A stretch of 56,960 nucleotides of DNA from Paulinella micropora (GCA_009731375.1 BJOX01000026.1:1257398-1314357), one strand, 5' to 3'. Shown: positions 44,702 through 56,834, numbered from the stretch's first letter. The notes: a model not told the origin generated them from the sequence alone. A program made the numbers and translations.

Positions 44702-45201
44702 ATGTCTCTAATACCGCAAGAAACCAAAACTAAAAACGAATGGATTGAAGAATTTGAAATACGACAAACAGGAAGGGATAGACTCAAGAAAGATAAAATA
44801 ATATGCGAAGAAAGAATTTCTAAAGCGGATAAAGAAATTGCGTGTCTTATTGCAAAGAAACAGCCAGACCAGATTAAGATTGAGGCTATCAATGAGATGT
44901 TAGAACGATTGACTATTGAAAATAATGAAATAGAGGAGGATAAACTTATTCGCTTGAGAAAAAAGAAATTGGAAAAAAAATAAACAAAGAACGCGATAGT
45001 TTCTATAAGTGGAAAAATGATAATCGTGGCCAACTTACCGCTATTGTCTTGAATAGAATTCTCGCTGGTATTGAAAAAGAACATTTATCGTTTAATACCT
45101 CTTTCAACAAATATTCCAGTGATGGTATTGATGAACACGTAAATGATAGTATTAATATCTCTATTAGTAGCAAAAACGATAGAAACATGCAGAGTCTATA
45201 G
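44702..45201 (+). CDS. coiled-coil protein, frameshifted at an A8 run
   Basis: ATG at 44702 (MSLIPQETKTKNEW). A long charged helix follows, with RLKKDKIICEERISKADKE and LERLTIENNEIEEDKLIRL. The frame ends in the A run at 44975-44983; shifted by one base it continues KERDSFYKWKNDNRGQ and ends in a Ser/Asn/Asp-rich tail at TAG 45199-45201. About 165 residues in total. Function is not recognised. Confidence 0.55.
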
Positions 45202-45205
45202 AACC

Positions 45206-45294
45206 GAGAGTGTTGGTAGCAACTCGGAATAAAAGACTTAGTGTAATCAACATACATGGTTTTTTTAAAAACCAGGGGTTCCAACCCCACTCTC
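45206..45294 (+). ncRNA. possible structured RNA (tRNA-like)
   Basis: Closed by a perfect 7 bp stem GAGAGTG/CACTCTC, with internal hairpins TGGTTTTT/AAAAACCA and GGGG-TTCCAA-CCCC. The last resembles a T-arm with a box B-like sequence, and the 89-base span fits a class II tRNA. No acceptable anticodon arm was found, so tRNA function is doubtful. Confidence 0.25.
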
Positions 45295-45343
45295 ATTCAA
45301 AAGAAATTTCTATTACACATGCTTTTGGTGTGTGTAATAGACT

Positions 45344-45805
45344 ATGGGAGAGCCAAATGAAGTAGCAGACCAACTCGGTGAAGTCAATCTCGCGGAGGGT
45401 AAGTCCTAATTCTATGGTTTCTCTTTAATGGTAATGAATGTGGTTGTAGGTTTTTGGAAGTCTTGGGGTGAACTTGAAACTGAAGCCCCTGCTGAGATTA
45501 AGAACCCCAAGTTAGTTAGGGTTCCGCGCAATTTTGCTCAACTTGGAAAGGAAAACATAAATTCTTTTCATGCTGAGCGAAAATATTTCGTCCGCAACCC
45601 CTCTGAGAGAACTGAGAATTATTCGTTCGCTTGGGTAGAACGCGACGAAACCATGAAAAATCCTAGGAAGAAAACATTCTTTCTGGCTTCACTGGGGAGA
45701 GATGAGGAAGAAATTCTCTTCTTTCCTTCGCTTTCAGCCTTGATGAAGAAGGTTGGTGGCGATGAAGGTTCCATCAATTGGCTTGTTCCACTTGAGACCT
45801 TGTAA
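45344..45805 (+). CDS. spliced small gene of unknown function near right end
   Basis: Exon 1 from ATG at 45344 reads MGEPNEVADQLGEVNLAE and stops at a GTAAGT donor (intron 45399-45449, 51 bases, ending TTGTAG). Exon 2 continues in frame, GFWKSWGELETEAPAEIKN, to TAA at 45803-45805. Unspliced, exon 1 hits a TAA in the intron. The protein (~137 aa) contains RKYFVRNPSERTENYSFAWV and LASLGRDEEEILFFPSL. Base composition is more balanced than the AT-rich virion genes. It may be a captured host gene expressed from the genome. I know no homologous family. A start at 45428 without splicing is the alternative. Confidence 0.6.
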
Positions 45806-45891
45806 GAAAAGTCTATTTTTGAAAAAATGGACTTTGGTTATTAAATGGGTTTTTTTGGACATCTTTTATTTTTTCTTTATTCAACGGGGTG

Positions 45892-46026
45892 CGTGTGGAG
45901 GGCTCTTTGGGGTGTTTTGTGCTCTTGTATTGATTGTGCGCCAAATCAATAGGAAGGGCGAATAGTTTTTAAAGCGTCGTTTTGAGGCACGAAAAAACGA
46001 CCTTAAAAAAACGATATTATACTACT
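45892..46026 (-). repeat. right terminal inverted repeat
   Basis: 135 bp, matches 25382-25516 inverted with 134 identities. The following GTAT tract resumes the interrupted host microsatellite. Confidence 0.95.
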
Positions 46027-46318
46027 TGTATGTATGTATGTATGTTTGTGTATGTATCAATCATATGTCTGCTGTCAATGTTGTAGAAAGGGAAGAGGAG
46101 AGTGGGGAGAGAGGAGAGGATGTTCACGACCACGCACACCAGCCATTCATATGATGGAGAGGGAGGACGACAATGATGGGAAGTCTGTGAGAACATGACT
46201 TCCTCTTGAATGGACGAGATATGGCTGATACGGGAAACTAGCCGGGCTCTAGCCTTGTGGCTGGTGCCACCATCCTTTGAATTCGAAAGACCGTTGATGG
46301 GATTCAAAGGGTCACAAC
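46027..46318 (+). promoter_or_regulatory. host sequence between element and subtilase
   Basis: A short GTAT tract, then 250 bp of GA-rich unique DNA leading to the subtilase ATG at 46319. It should hold the proximal promoter and leader; no TATA-like motif is obvious. Confidence 0.4.
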
Positions 46319-46568
46319 ATGGTGCCCTTGTTATGGTCCGTATGCTTACTGCTACCCTTGGGTCTCGTGAGCGCTAAAGGAAGCAATCCTGCCTCCGACC
46401 TGTACATAGTGCAAATGTTGGGAGAGCCTGTTATCAGTTACATGAAAGGGAAAGTAGGAGATGACTGGCAGACAGAGGAGTCTGCTCAGTACGCACAAAA
46501 ACTGAACGAAATGCACAGCAACGCCTGCGCTGCAGCCGGTTCTCTTCCATGTTCAGCCTCTTTCTCTT

Positions 46569-46599
<31 letters not shown>

Positions 46600-47180
46600 T
46601 TCTCTTTCTCTTTCTCTTTCTCTTTCTCTTTCTCTTTCTCTGCTGCTGCTGTTGGTTGTTGTTGTTGTTGCTGTTGTTGTTGTTCTCCCCCCCCCCCCCC
46701 CCCCCCCCCCCCCNNNNNNNNNNNNNNNNNNNNNNNNNNNNNNNNNNNNNNNNNNNNNNNNNNNNNNNNNNNNNNNNNNNNNNNNNNNNNNNNNNNNNNN
46801 NNNNNNNNNNNNNNNNNNNNNNNNNNNNNNNNNNNNNNNNNNNNNNNNTCTTCTTCTTCTTCTTCTTCTTCTTCTTCTTCATATTCTTCTTCATCTTCAT
46901 CTTCAGCTTCATCTTCAGCTTCATCTTCATCTTCATCTTCATCTTCATCTTCATCTTCTTCATCTTCATCTTCATCTTCTTCATCTTCATCTTCTTCATC
47001 TTCATCTTCATCTTCTTCTTCTTCTTCTTCTTCTTCTTCTTCTTCTTCTTCTTCTTCTTCTTCTTCTTCTTCTTCTTCTTCTTCTTCTTCTTCTTCTTGC
47101 TCCCCCCCCCCACCCCTTTTTTTTCAATATACGCAGTAAGAAAGGTTTTGATTGAACAAATAAGAGAATTATTATTATTA

Positions 47181-47216
<36 letters not shown>

Positions 47217-47270
47217 GTATTACTATTATTATTATTATTATTATTACTATTATTATTATTATTATTATTA

Positions 47271-47305
<35 letters not shown>

Positions 47306-47520
47306 TTCGATTCCCGTCGGTGCCACCAGTATTTTCATTGAACATACCGGTCTATTTCTGGACCAGTATTTTCATTGAACATACCGGCCCGTCTGGAAGT
47401 GTTGGAACTGCCCTTGCGGGGGTGTCATTAGAGCTTATCGTCAATTCTTCGTACTCCCCTCACGGGTGAGACGATGGAGGCGCATGTGCAGAAATGCATC
47501 AGCCATTGACAGAGAAGCAC

Positions 47521-47607
<87 letters not shown>

Positions 47608-47883
47608 CATTATATTTTATTTCATTTTTTTAAATTTTTTTTCCCCTCCACCTTGGCGCGCCACACACACACTTACTTTTCACAACCACGCTTCAACCGT
47701 CCCGCCCGCGCTATCTCAGGCGTCACGAGCATGGCCTACAGTTATTGCTACTCGCTCAATGGGTTCGCGGCGCGCCTGACCTTGGAACAAGCCAAGGCGC
47801 TGAGGGCAAACGCAGATGTGATCAGCGTGACTCGCGACGAGGGTATGTATGTACGTATGGATGTATGTATGTATATATGTATG

Positions 47884-47917
<34 letters not shown>

Positions 47918-49529
47918 TGTATGTATGTATGATGCATATGCAGTATTTATGTATGTACGCAGGTTTCCAGCCCACCACCTCGAGAACACCCGACATGCTC
48001 AAGCTGACAGGTGCTTGAACAATCTGTATCTATATCTATATCTATATCTATATCTATATCTATATCTATATCTATATCTATATCTATATCTATATCTATA
48101 TCTATATCTATATCTATATCTATATCTATATCTATATCGATATCTATATCTATATCTATATCTATATCTATATCTATATCTATATTTATATCTATATATC
48201 TATATCATATCTATATCTATACCTATATCTATACCTATACCTATACCTATATCTATACCTATATCTATATCTATATCTATATCTATATCTATATCTATAT
48301 CTATATCTATATCTATATAGATTATAGATTATAGATATAGATATAGATATAGATATAGATATAGATATAGATAAGATTATAGATTATAGATTATAGATAC
48401 AGATATAGATATAGATATAGATATAGAGATATAGATATAGATATAGATATAGATATAGATATAGATATAGATATAGTTATAGTTATAGATATATCTATAT
48501 CTATATCTATATCTATATCTATATCTATATCTATATCTATATCTATATCTATATCTATATCTATATCTATATCTATATCTATATCTATATCTGTATCTAT
48601 ATCTATATCTATATCTATATCTATATCTATATCTATATCTATATCTATATCTATATCTATATCTATATCTATATCTATATCTATATCTACATCTATATCT
48701 ACATCTATATCTATATCTATATCTATATCTATATCTATATCTATATCTATATCTGTATTTATAATCTATAATCTATAATCTATAATCTATAATCCATAAT
48801 CTATAATCTATAATCTATAATCTATAATCTATAATCTATAATCTATAATCTATGTCTATGTCTATGTCTATGTCTATGTCTATGTCTAAGTCTAAGTCTA
48901 AATCTATGTCTGTCTATGTCTATGTCTATGTCTATGGCTATGTCTATGTCTATGTCTACTATGTCTATGTCTATGTCTATGTCTATGTCTATGTCTATGT
49001 CTATGTCTATGTCTATGTCTATATCTATATCTATATCTATATCTGTATCTATATCTATATCTATATCTATATCTATATCTATATCTATATCTATATCTAT
49101 ATATCTATATCTATAGCTATATCTATATCTATATTCTCTTTCTGACAGGGCCCAACGGTGCCTGGGCGCAATCTGGAGGACAGGTCATTGTACAGTGCCT
49201 CTATATACCTACATCAAGCTATATGTATAATCTATATCTATATCTTTTTTAAAGGCACTATGGCTAAGACCACAAGATCATTTCAAGTGCATCTTTCTGT
49301 CCAAGTCACTCTCAGCCAGAACTTATGTACTGTGGCAGACAGATCAGACCGAAATTCGTATTTATTTTTGTATTATTTACCTTTCTTGATTTTTTTTTCT
49401 TCATTAATTCATTTATTTACTTGGTGTTGGCAGGACAGAGCGGGTGAGGACATCATCGTGGGAGTGCTTGACACAGGACTCTGGCCTGAGAACCCCAGCT
49501 TCGGCGACACGTAAGTGTAGATAGATAGG

Positions 49530-49578
<49 letters not shown>

Positions 49579-49657
49579 GGATGGATAGCTAGAAAGATAG
49601 AAAGATAAATAGATAGATAGATAGATAGATAGATAGGTAGGTAGGTAGGTAGATAGG

Positions 49658-49693
<36 letters not shown>

Positions 49694-49698
49694 CAGAC

Positions 49699-49757
<59 letters not shown>

Positions 49758-49764
49758 CAGATAA

Positions 49765-49804
<40 letters not shown>

Positions 49805-49847
49805 GTAGATAGACGGATGGATGGATAGATGGTTGGATGGATCAATG

Positions 49848-49904
<57 letters not shown>

Positions 49905-49988
49905 ATCGGTAGGTAGGTAGATAGATAGATAGATGAATAGATAGATAGATATATAGATAGATAGATAGATAGATAGATAGACAGACAC

Positions 49989-50029
<41 letters not shown>

Positions 50030-50163
50030 CAGACAGATAGATAGATAGATAGATAGATAGACAGATTAGATAGACGGATGGATGGATGGATGGATAGTGA
50101 TTGAGTGAATGAATGAATGAACAAGCAAACAAACAAACAAACAAAGAACTAAACAAGGATTCA

Positions 50164-50242
<79 letters not shown>

Positions 50243-50279
50243 ACAAACAAACAAACAAACAAACAAACAAACAAACAAA

Positions 50280-50330
<51 letters not shown>

Positions 50331-50788
50331 GTAAATAAGTAAATAAATAAATAAATAAATAAATACAAGTAAGTAGGTAAATAAACAAGTAAATAAATAA
50401 ATAAATAAATAAATAAACAAACAAACAATTGTTTTTCACAGCCACAAATTAAAAAATATATATGTTATAGTGGGCGTGACTATGGCCCGGTGCCTGCGCG
50501 CTGGAAGGGCATTTGCGAAGAGGGACTGGATGGCAGTTGGACTGCCGCCGATTGCAATCTAAAAGTGATTGGGGCAAGGTCCACATAGATACAGACGCGC
50601 ATACATATAAAAATTCTTACTGCTCACACGGCCTTCGCCTCCCGCCTTCCTTGTCGAATGCTTGTGCCCAGATACTACACCGGGTCGTATGGTGGGGTTA
50701 TACCAGAGACTGATTATTATTCGGCACGCGACTCGGATGGGCATGGAACCCTCAGTGCCGGCATCGCTGTTGGCAACAGGTAGTAGTG

Positions 50789-50839
<51 letters not shown>

Positions 50840-50853
50840 ACAGCAGTAATAGC

Positions 50854-50903
<50 letters not shown>

Positions 50904-51037
50904 TAGCAGTAGTAGTAGTAGGTAGTACTAGTACGTAGTACTAGTACTAGTGTACTAGTACTAGTACTAGTGTACTAGTACTAGTACGAGAAGTAAGTTG
51001 TAGTATGTAGTAGTATGCAGTAGTAGTAGTAGTAGTG

Positions 51038-51118
<81 letters not shown>

Positions 51119-51321
51119 GTGGTGCTTCTCTGTCAATGGCTGATGCATTTCTGCACATGCGCCTCCATCGTCTCACCCGTGAGGGGAGTACGAAGAATTG
51201 ACGATAAGCTCTAATGACACCCCCGCAAGGGCAGTTCCAACACTTCCAGACGGGCCGGTATGTTCAATGAAAATACTGGTCCAGACGGATCGGTATGTTC
51301 AATGAAAATACTGGTGGCACC

Positions 51322-51359
<38 letters not shown>

Positions 51360-51363
51360 GTAA

Positions 51364-51394
<31 letters not shown>

Positions 51395-51498
51395 CGTAGT
51401 AGTAGTCGTAGTAGTAGTCGTAGTAGTAGTCGTAGTAGTAGTCGTAGTAGTAGTCGTAGTAGTAGTCGTAGTAGTAGTCGTTGTAGTAGTATTAGTAT

Positions 51499-51596
<98 letters not shown>

Positions 51597-52213
51597 CTGG
51601 TGATATCTAGAGAGGATGAAATGTCTGCCCAGAAGCATTCAGTCACGCATGTACACATATATGCGCACAATCGCTTGCTCTGAGGTTGGTTAGATACACG
51701 GAATTTCACGAATTTTGCGGGCTCGCCCGCAAAATGCGGCGTAAAATTTCAGCGAATGTCGGATGTTGTACTGTTATACTGTGTTTGCATAGCAATGTAG
51801 AGGTGGCTGTGGGCGACCAGGTTGTAACAATCTCAGGCATAGCTCCTCGGGCACGCCTCGCGGTGTACAAGGTCGAGATTGACATTCACACTTTCATGGA
51901 TATTGATATTGATATTGATATTGATATTGATATTGACATCTAGGCAGATATGTTGTTGGATGTATTTTCTTAGGACATAGACCGCCACTGTGATTTTGAA
52001 TCAGGTATGCTTTGGGGGCTCAGCCATCTGTTATTATTCGGATATGCTGCAAGCTGTCGAAGATTGCATTAAAGACGGCGTGGACGTCATTGAATACCCT
52101 ATCGCACCGTTCTTCCCGGAGTCGGTGCTGAACGTGATGGACCTGCCCTTCCTTCAAGCCACATTGGCTGGTATATTCGTGGCGCAGTCGGCGGGGAATG
52201 GGGGTATGCCAAA

Positions 52214-52278
<65 letters not shown>

Positions 52279-52993
52279 AGAGAGATAGAAACAGAAAGAG
52301 AGAGAGAGAGACACAGAGAGAGAGAGAGAGAGAACGGAGGGGGGGGNNNNNNNNNNGGACCATCTCTATATTTACACACGTGTGCAGCGTTGAATAGTTG
52401 TGTCCTCTTACCCATTTGAAAGGGAAAGCGATAATTTTGGAAAAGGCAGCCTGATCATGTTGGATCAGCACTCATATGCACTTATCAGTGTACATTCACC
52501 CGGCCCTCATATACATACATGTACATGTGTACTTCTTATTTACATACATGTGCGGATGCATGCATCGGTGTATAGCGCACAGGTATGGGCATGTAGAGAA
52601 TTCCAGGAAACTACATAAATTTTCAGATAGCAGAATGTCTGAGGTCATCTAAGAGGTGTAGTACAAGGATCACCTTCTTTATTAGGACTACGACTTTACT
52701 TTGTCGAATTTCTAGAAGCTTGGTTCTCAGCCGATTCTTGTTGTCGTCTTCTCAAAGCGAGTCCTTTGAAAGCTTTCCTCACAGAACTTTTAACGAGCCA
52801 CTTTTCAGACTCAGAAAGTAACCAGCGGCCGAGAACGAAGCCCCGCCCTCAAAATTTCAGAAAGTTCATAGTCTTAACCACTCAGAAATGAGGTTCTCTC
52901 CTGGTTCACTGTAGGACCGTCTGCGAGTAGCGTCGCCAACCAGGCGCCATGGAACACGGCTGTGGCAGGTCTCAAGAACAACCACGCCTAGCT

Positions 52994-53030
<37 letters not shown>

Positions 53031-53340
53031 AAGACACATATATATGTTATTATAAAACATACACGTATAAAACAGTGTGTGTGTGTGTGTGGAGGGAGGG
53101 GGGGGGGGGGCATTCGGCTAANNNNNNNNNNNNNNNNNNNNNNNNNNNNNNNNNNNNNNNNNNNNNNNNNNNNNNNNNNNNNNNNNNNNNNNNNNNNNNN
53201 NNNNNNNNNNNNNNNNNNNNNNNNNNNNNNNNNNNNNNNNNNNNNNNNNNNNNNNNNNNNNNNNNNNNNNNNNNNNNNNNNNNNNNNNNNNNNNNNNNNN
53301 NNNNNNNNNNNNNNNNNNNNNNNNACTACTACTACTACTA

Positions 53341-53391
<51 letters not shown>

Positions 53392-53416
53392 ATACTAATA
53401 CTAATACTACTACTAC

Positions 53417-53447
<31 letters not shown>

Positions 53448-53579
53448 GCTACTACTACTACTACTACTACTACTACCACTACTACCACTACTACCACTAC
53501 TACCACTACTACTTACTTACTGCCTGCTAGTACTGCACCAAAATGAATAAATAAATAGACAACATATCAAAATGAAATG

Positions 53580-53614
<35 letters not shown>

Positions 53615-53662
53615 TTAGATAGATAGATAGATAGGTAGGTAGGTAGATAGGTAGATAACAAC

Positions 53663-53713
<51 letters not shown>

Positions 53714-53767
53714 ACAAACAAACAAACAAACAAACAAAACAAACAAAACAAACAAAACAAACAAAAA

Positions 53768-53813
<46 letters not shown>

Positions 53814-53817
53814 AAAA

Positions 53818-53854
<37 letters not shown>

Positions 53855-53975
53855 ATACAAGAGAGAGAAAAAGCGAAAAGAAAAGAAAAGAAACGAAAAG
53901 AAAGAAATCATGTTGCATCCTCCTTTCCCCACTTCACTGGAGCTCAGCTCTCCAGCCTACTTTTCTTGGATTCCT

Positions 53976-54067
<92 letters not shown>

Positions 54068-54151
54068 GAGCTGTCAACGGCACACCCGTATGCTGCCAGT
54101 CGGTGCGACCTCGACACGCTGGACCCCGCGCTCGTCAGAGGCAAGATTGTG
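46319..54151 (+). CDS. plant-type subtilase (S8 serine protease), multi-exon, 3' end missing
   Basis: Exons with consistent phases: 46319-46538 (signal peptide, I9 start [17 protein letters not shown]), 47720-47842 ([18 protein letters not shown]), 47963-48010, 49149-49183, 49434-49510 (catalytic Asp, [17 protein letters not shown]), 50471-50578 ([17 protein letters not shown]), 50672-50779 (catalytic His, [11 protein letters not shown]), 51793-51871 ([12 protein letters not shown]), 52005-52203 (oxyanion Asn, SAGNGG), 52917-52970 ([10 protein letters not shown]) and 54069-54151 ([20 protein letters not shown] region). This order is that of cucumisin-like secreted proteases. The catalytic Ser exon is not in the window, and an exon may lie in the gap at 53122-53324. 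GHGTL replaces the usual GHGTH. Introns are simple repeats; the element lies 293 bp upstream. Confidence 0.85.
46555..47300. repeat. intron 1 microsatellites
   Basis: TTTCTC (46555-46640), poly-C and gap, TTC/TCATCT (46849-47100), and ATT (47170-47300) tracts. Confidence 0.9.
47306..47520 (+). repeat. tRNA-SINE, 5'-truncated, in subtilase intron 1
   Basis: Starts in the tRNA-like head at CGATTCCCGTCGGTGCCACC, includes the CATTGAACATACCGG tandem, and ends GACAGAGAAGCAC followed by an (ATT)n tail (47521-47606). It matches 56041-56306 from that point on. Confidence 0.85.
47845..49138. repeat. GTAT and ATATCT microsatellites in introns 2-3
   Basis: GTAT (47845-47930) and a very long ATATCT/TAGATA/ATGTCT six-base tract (48022-49135), which inverts several times between (TATATC) and (GATATA). 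Confidence 0.95.
49516..50440. repeat. GATA and AAAT microsatellites in intron 5
   Basis: GATA/GACA/GGAT tract (49516-50100) then AAAT/AAAC tract (50160-50430). Confidence 0.95.
50780..51117. repeat. AGT, ACTAGT and AAT microsatellites in intron 7
   Basis: AGT/AGC tract, a run of overlapping ACTAGTACTAGT palindromes (50925-50988), AGT again, and an AAT tract that is the SINE tail. Confidence 0.9.
51122..51322 (-). repeat. tRNA-SINE, 5'-truncated, in intron 7
   Basis: Reverse-oriented SINE from GTGCTTCTCTGTCAATGG to CTGGTGGCACCG, with an AAT tail on its left. Truncated at nearly the same head position as the intron 1 copy. Confidence 0.85.
51325..51596. repeat. AAT, AGT and AGTCGT microsatellites
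   Basis: Includes a regular 9-base AGTAGTCGT sub-tract (51400-51480). Confidence 0.9.
52213..52346. repeat. (GA)n tract at 10-N gap in intron 9
   Basis: GA dinucleotides ending in a G run at the gap. Confidence 0.9.
53325..54060. repeat. ACT, GATA, CAA, poly-A, CT and AT tracts
   Basis: ACT (53325-53515), GATA (53585-53655), CAA/CAAA (53660-53770), poly-A (53768-53853), CT and AT (53983-54062) tracts. Confidence 0.9.
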
Positions 54152-54159
54152 GTAGCCTC

Positions 54160-54795
<636 letters not shown>

Positions 54796-55014
54796 TTAGA
54801 TATATAATCTTTTTACGCGCGCACACAAGATACCACCAGTACAACTCTATCACCATCCAATTATGAAAATACAAGGAATAGCAAGCGTGTGGTTAAGAAA
54901 AGGCTCGCTTGGACCCATGAGAAGTTCGTAGTTCTTAAGTACAATCAGCAATATCTGCATGTGCTTCGTTCTCTCGTCCAAAACCTGCGTCGTGTATCAA
55001 TAGACAGCCATTGA
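54796..55014. other. unique spacer, no gene
   Basis: About 220 bases of unique DNA. I see no exon of the missing subtilase end. Confidence 0.5.
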
Positions 55015-55017
55015 CAA

Positions 55018-55050
<33 letters not shown>

Positions 55051-55301
55051 TAGTAGTAGTGGTAGTAGTGGTAGTAGTGGTAGTAGTAGTAGTAGTAGTA
55101 GTAGTAGCAGTAGTAGTAGTTAGTAGTAGTAGTGGTAGTAGTGGTAGTAGTAGTAGTAGTAGTAGTGGTAGTGGTAGTGGTAGTAGTGGTAGTAGTAGTA
55201 GTAGTTAGTAGTAGTAGTGGTAGTGGTAGTGGTAGTAGTGGTAGTAGTAGTAGTAGTAGTCGTAGTTAGTAGTAGTAGTGGTAGTGGTAGTGGTAGTAGT
55301 G

Positions 55302-55356
<55 letters not shown>

Positions 55357-55458
55357 GTAGTAGTAGTACCAGTAGTAGTAGCTCTTGAGCTAACGATTTG
55401 CATCGATTGACAAGAGGTAACTAGTGCTTTGTACGGTAACTTTATCAAATCGAAGGCC

Positions 55459-55521
<63 letters not shown>

Positions 55522-55531
55522 CAGCAGCAGC

Positions 55532-55569
<38 letters not shown>

Positions 55570-55570
55570 C

Positions 55571-55636
<66 letters not shown>
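55015..55636. repeat. (AGT)n with higher-order units
   Basis: AGT/AGTGGT tract in which a ~65 bp block (TTAGTAGTAGTAGTGGTAGT start) recurs near 55120, 55204 and 55266. A 75-base unique island at 55380-55455 separates it from a second AGT tract. Confidence 0.9.
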
Positions 55637-55637
<1 letters not shown>

Positions 55638-55972
55638 AGATTTCAATCAAGCTATGACACCAGCCGCAACAATCAGAAATGGCTAAGAACGAAGCGCTTG
55701 AGGTCGCGCATTTGTTATACGTAAGAACGACGAACTTTTCACACATGACTCGTCGCACATCTCACGACAACCTTCAAATAGTGTTCTGAGATCTCCCACA
55801 GTGAATGCCCGTGGGTTTGGCGGATGATGCACCAAGTGAATGTTCGTATATGCTGTAGGTCTGTGAACGTGCGAATTATCTCCGTGAAGGAGGGAATGCG
55901 GCTAGCTCCGTCTTTCAGGCTGGAGGAATCGGTATATGCACATACAATATTTGTATATTACTATTGTTGCTA

Positions 55973-55974
<2 letters not shown>
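55637..55974. other. unique sequence, no firm gene
   Basis: About 340 bases, mostly unique. No subtilase exon with the GTS active-site motif is seen. Confidence 0.5.
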
Positions 55975-56040
<66 letters not shown>

Positions 56041-56306
56041 GGACACCGTGATAGCCCAGTGGTCAAGTTCTACCATCTGGGCCCTGTCGCCAGTTCGATT
56101 CCCGTCGGTGCCACCAGTATTTTCATTGAACATACCGATCCGTCTGGACCAGTATTTTCATTGAACATACCGGCCCGTCTGGAAGTGTTGGAACTGCCCT
56201 TGCGGGGGTGTCATTAGAGCTTATCGTCAATTCTTCGTACTCCCCTCACGGGTGAGACGATGGAGGCGCATGTGCAGAAATGCATCAGCCATTGACAGAG
56301 AAGCAC
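56041..56306 (+). repeat. tRNA-derived SINE, near full length
   Basis: The head has a box A-like TAGCCCAGTGGT and a box B-like AGTTCGATTCC, with GGACACCG/CGGTGCC ends able to pair as an acceptor-like stem. Then come two copies of CCAGTATTTTCATTGAACAT, a unique body with CCCTTGCGGGGGTGTCATTA, and GACAGAGAAGCAC followed by an (ATT)n tail. An ATT tract also precedes it. Confidence 0.85.
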
Positions 56307-56335
56307 TATTATTATTATTATTATTGTTATTAGTA

Positions 56336-56830
56336 TGAAGGGGTGCACAGTATGGCACCCCATGGGAAGAGGAGGTGGTTGGGCCACTTCCCACTGGTTC
56401 CGAGGCTATGTCGTTGTGTTGGTTCCGAGGCTATGTCGTTGTGGGTTCCGAGACGTATCGTTGTTGGTTCCGAGGCTATGTCGTTGTGTTGCTTTTATAA
56501 GCATACACCACGTGGGATCAAAGGGGTATATACATTCCGCGATCTAGGGGTGGTGACGGGTTTCGAGGCGTCCCAGACACTTACCGCAAAACGTCCTCAT
56601 GCGCTGGCAGACCGCATGAAATGTCTGCTACCCCCTTGAGTACCTCCATTCGACTTATACCCAGTCTTGTGGAACTCTCTCATAGGGAACATCAATCATT
56701 TGCACTTGATTCCCTGCAAGGTACCCGACACGACGAGCGGGTAGCTTTTCAGGATGGTTAGAGTCATTCTTCCCTTCCCAACATTCACTGTTGTGACTGT
56801 TGGGTCGAGGGATGGAGGCGCATGGCCACA
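56336..56830 (+). repeat. dispersed retroposon-like repeat with internal minisatellite (copy 2)
   Basis: Inverse of 1938-2480. Starts in a GGGGTGCACAGTATGGCACC region, has about four GGTTCCGAGGCTATGTCGTT units and ends before an ATT tract (56832-56895). Confidence 0.75.
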
Positions 56831-56834
56831 ATAC

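Larger units (their letters stand above)
25382..46026. mobile_element. Polinton/Maverick-type element (polinton-like virus), 20.6 kb
   Basis: Bounded by 135 bp inverted repeats that begin AGTAGTATAATATCG. The sequence TGTATG lies immediately outside both ends (25376-25381 and 46027-46032), as a 6 bp target duplication would. Coding content is diagnostic: protein-primed PolB, rve integrase, adenovirus-type protease, packaging ATPase, a probable major capsid protein and a probable penton. The 5' AG terminus, TIR length, 6 bp duplication and size all fit Polintons. Left genes (polymerase) and right genes (integrase) are on the plus strand; the central virion block is mostly on the minus strand. 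Most genes carry frameshifts. Confidence 0.93.
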
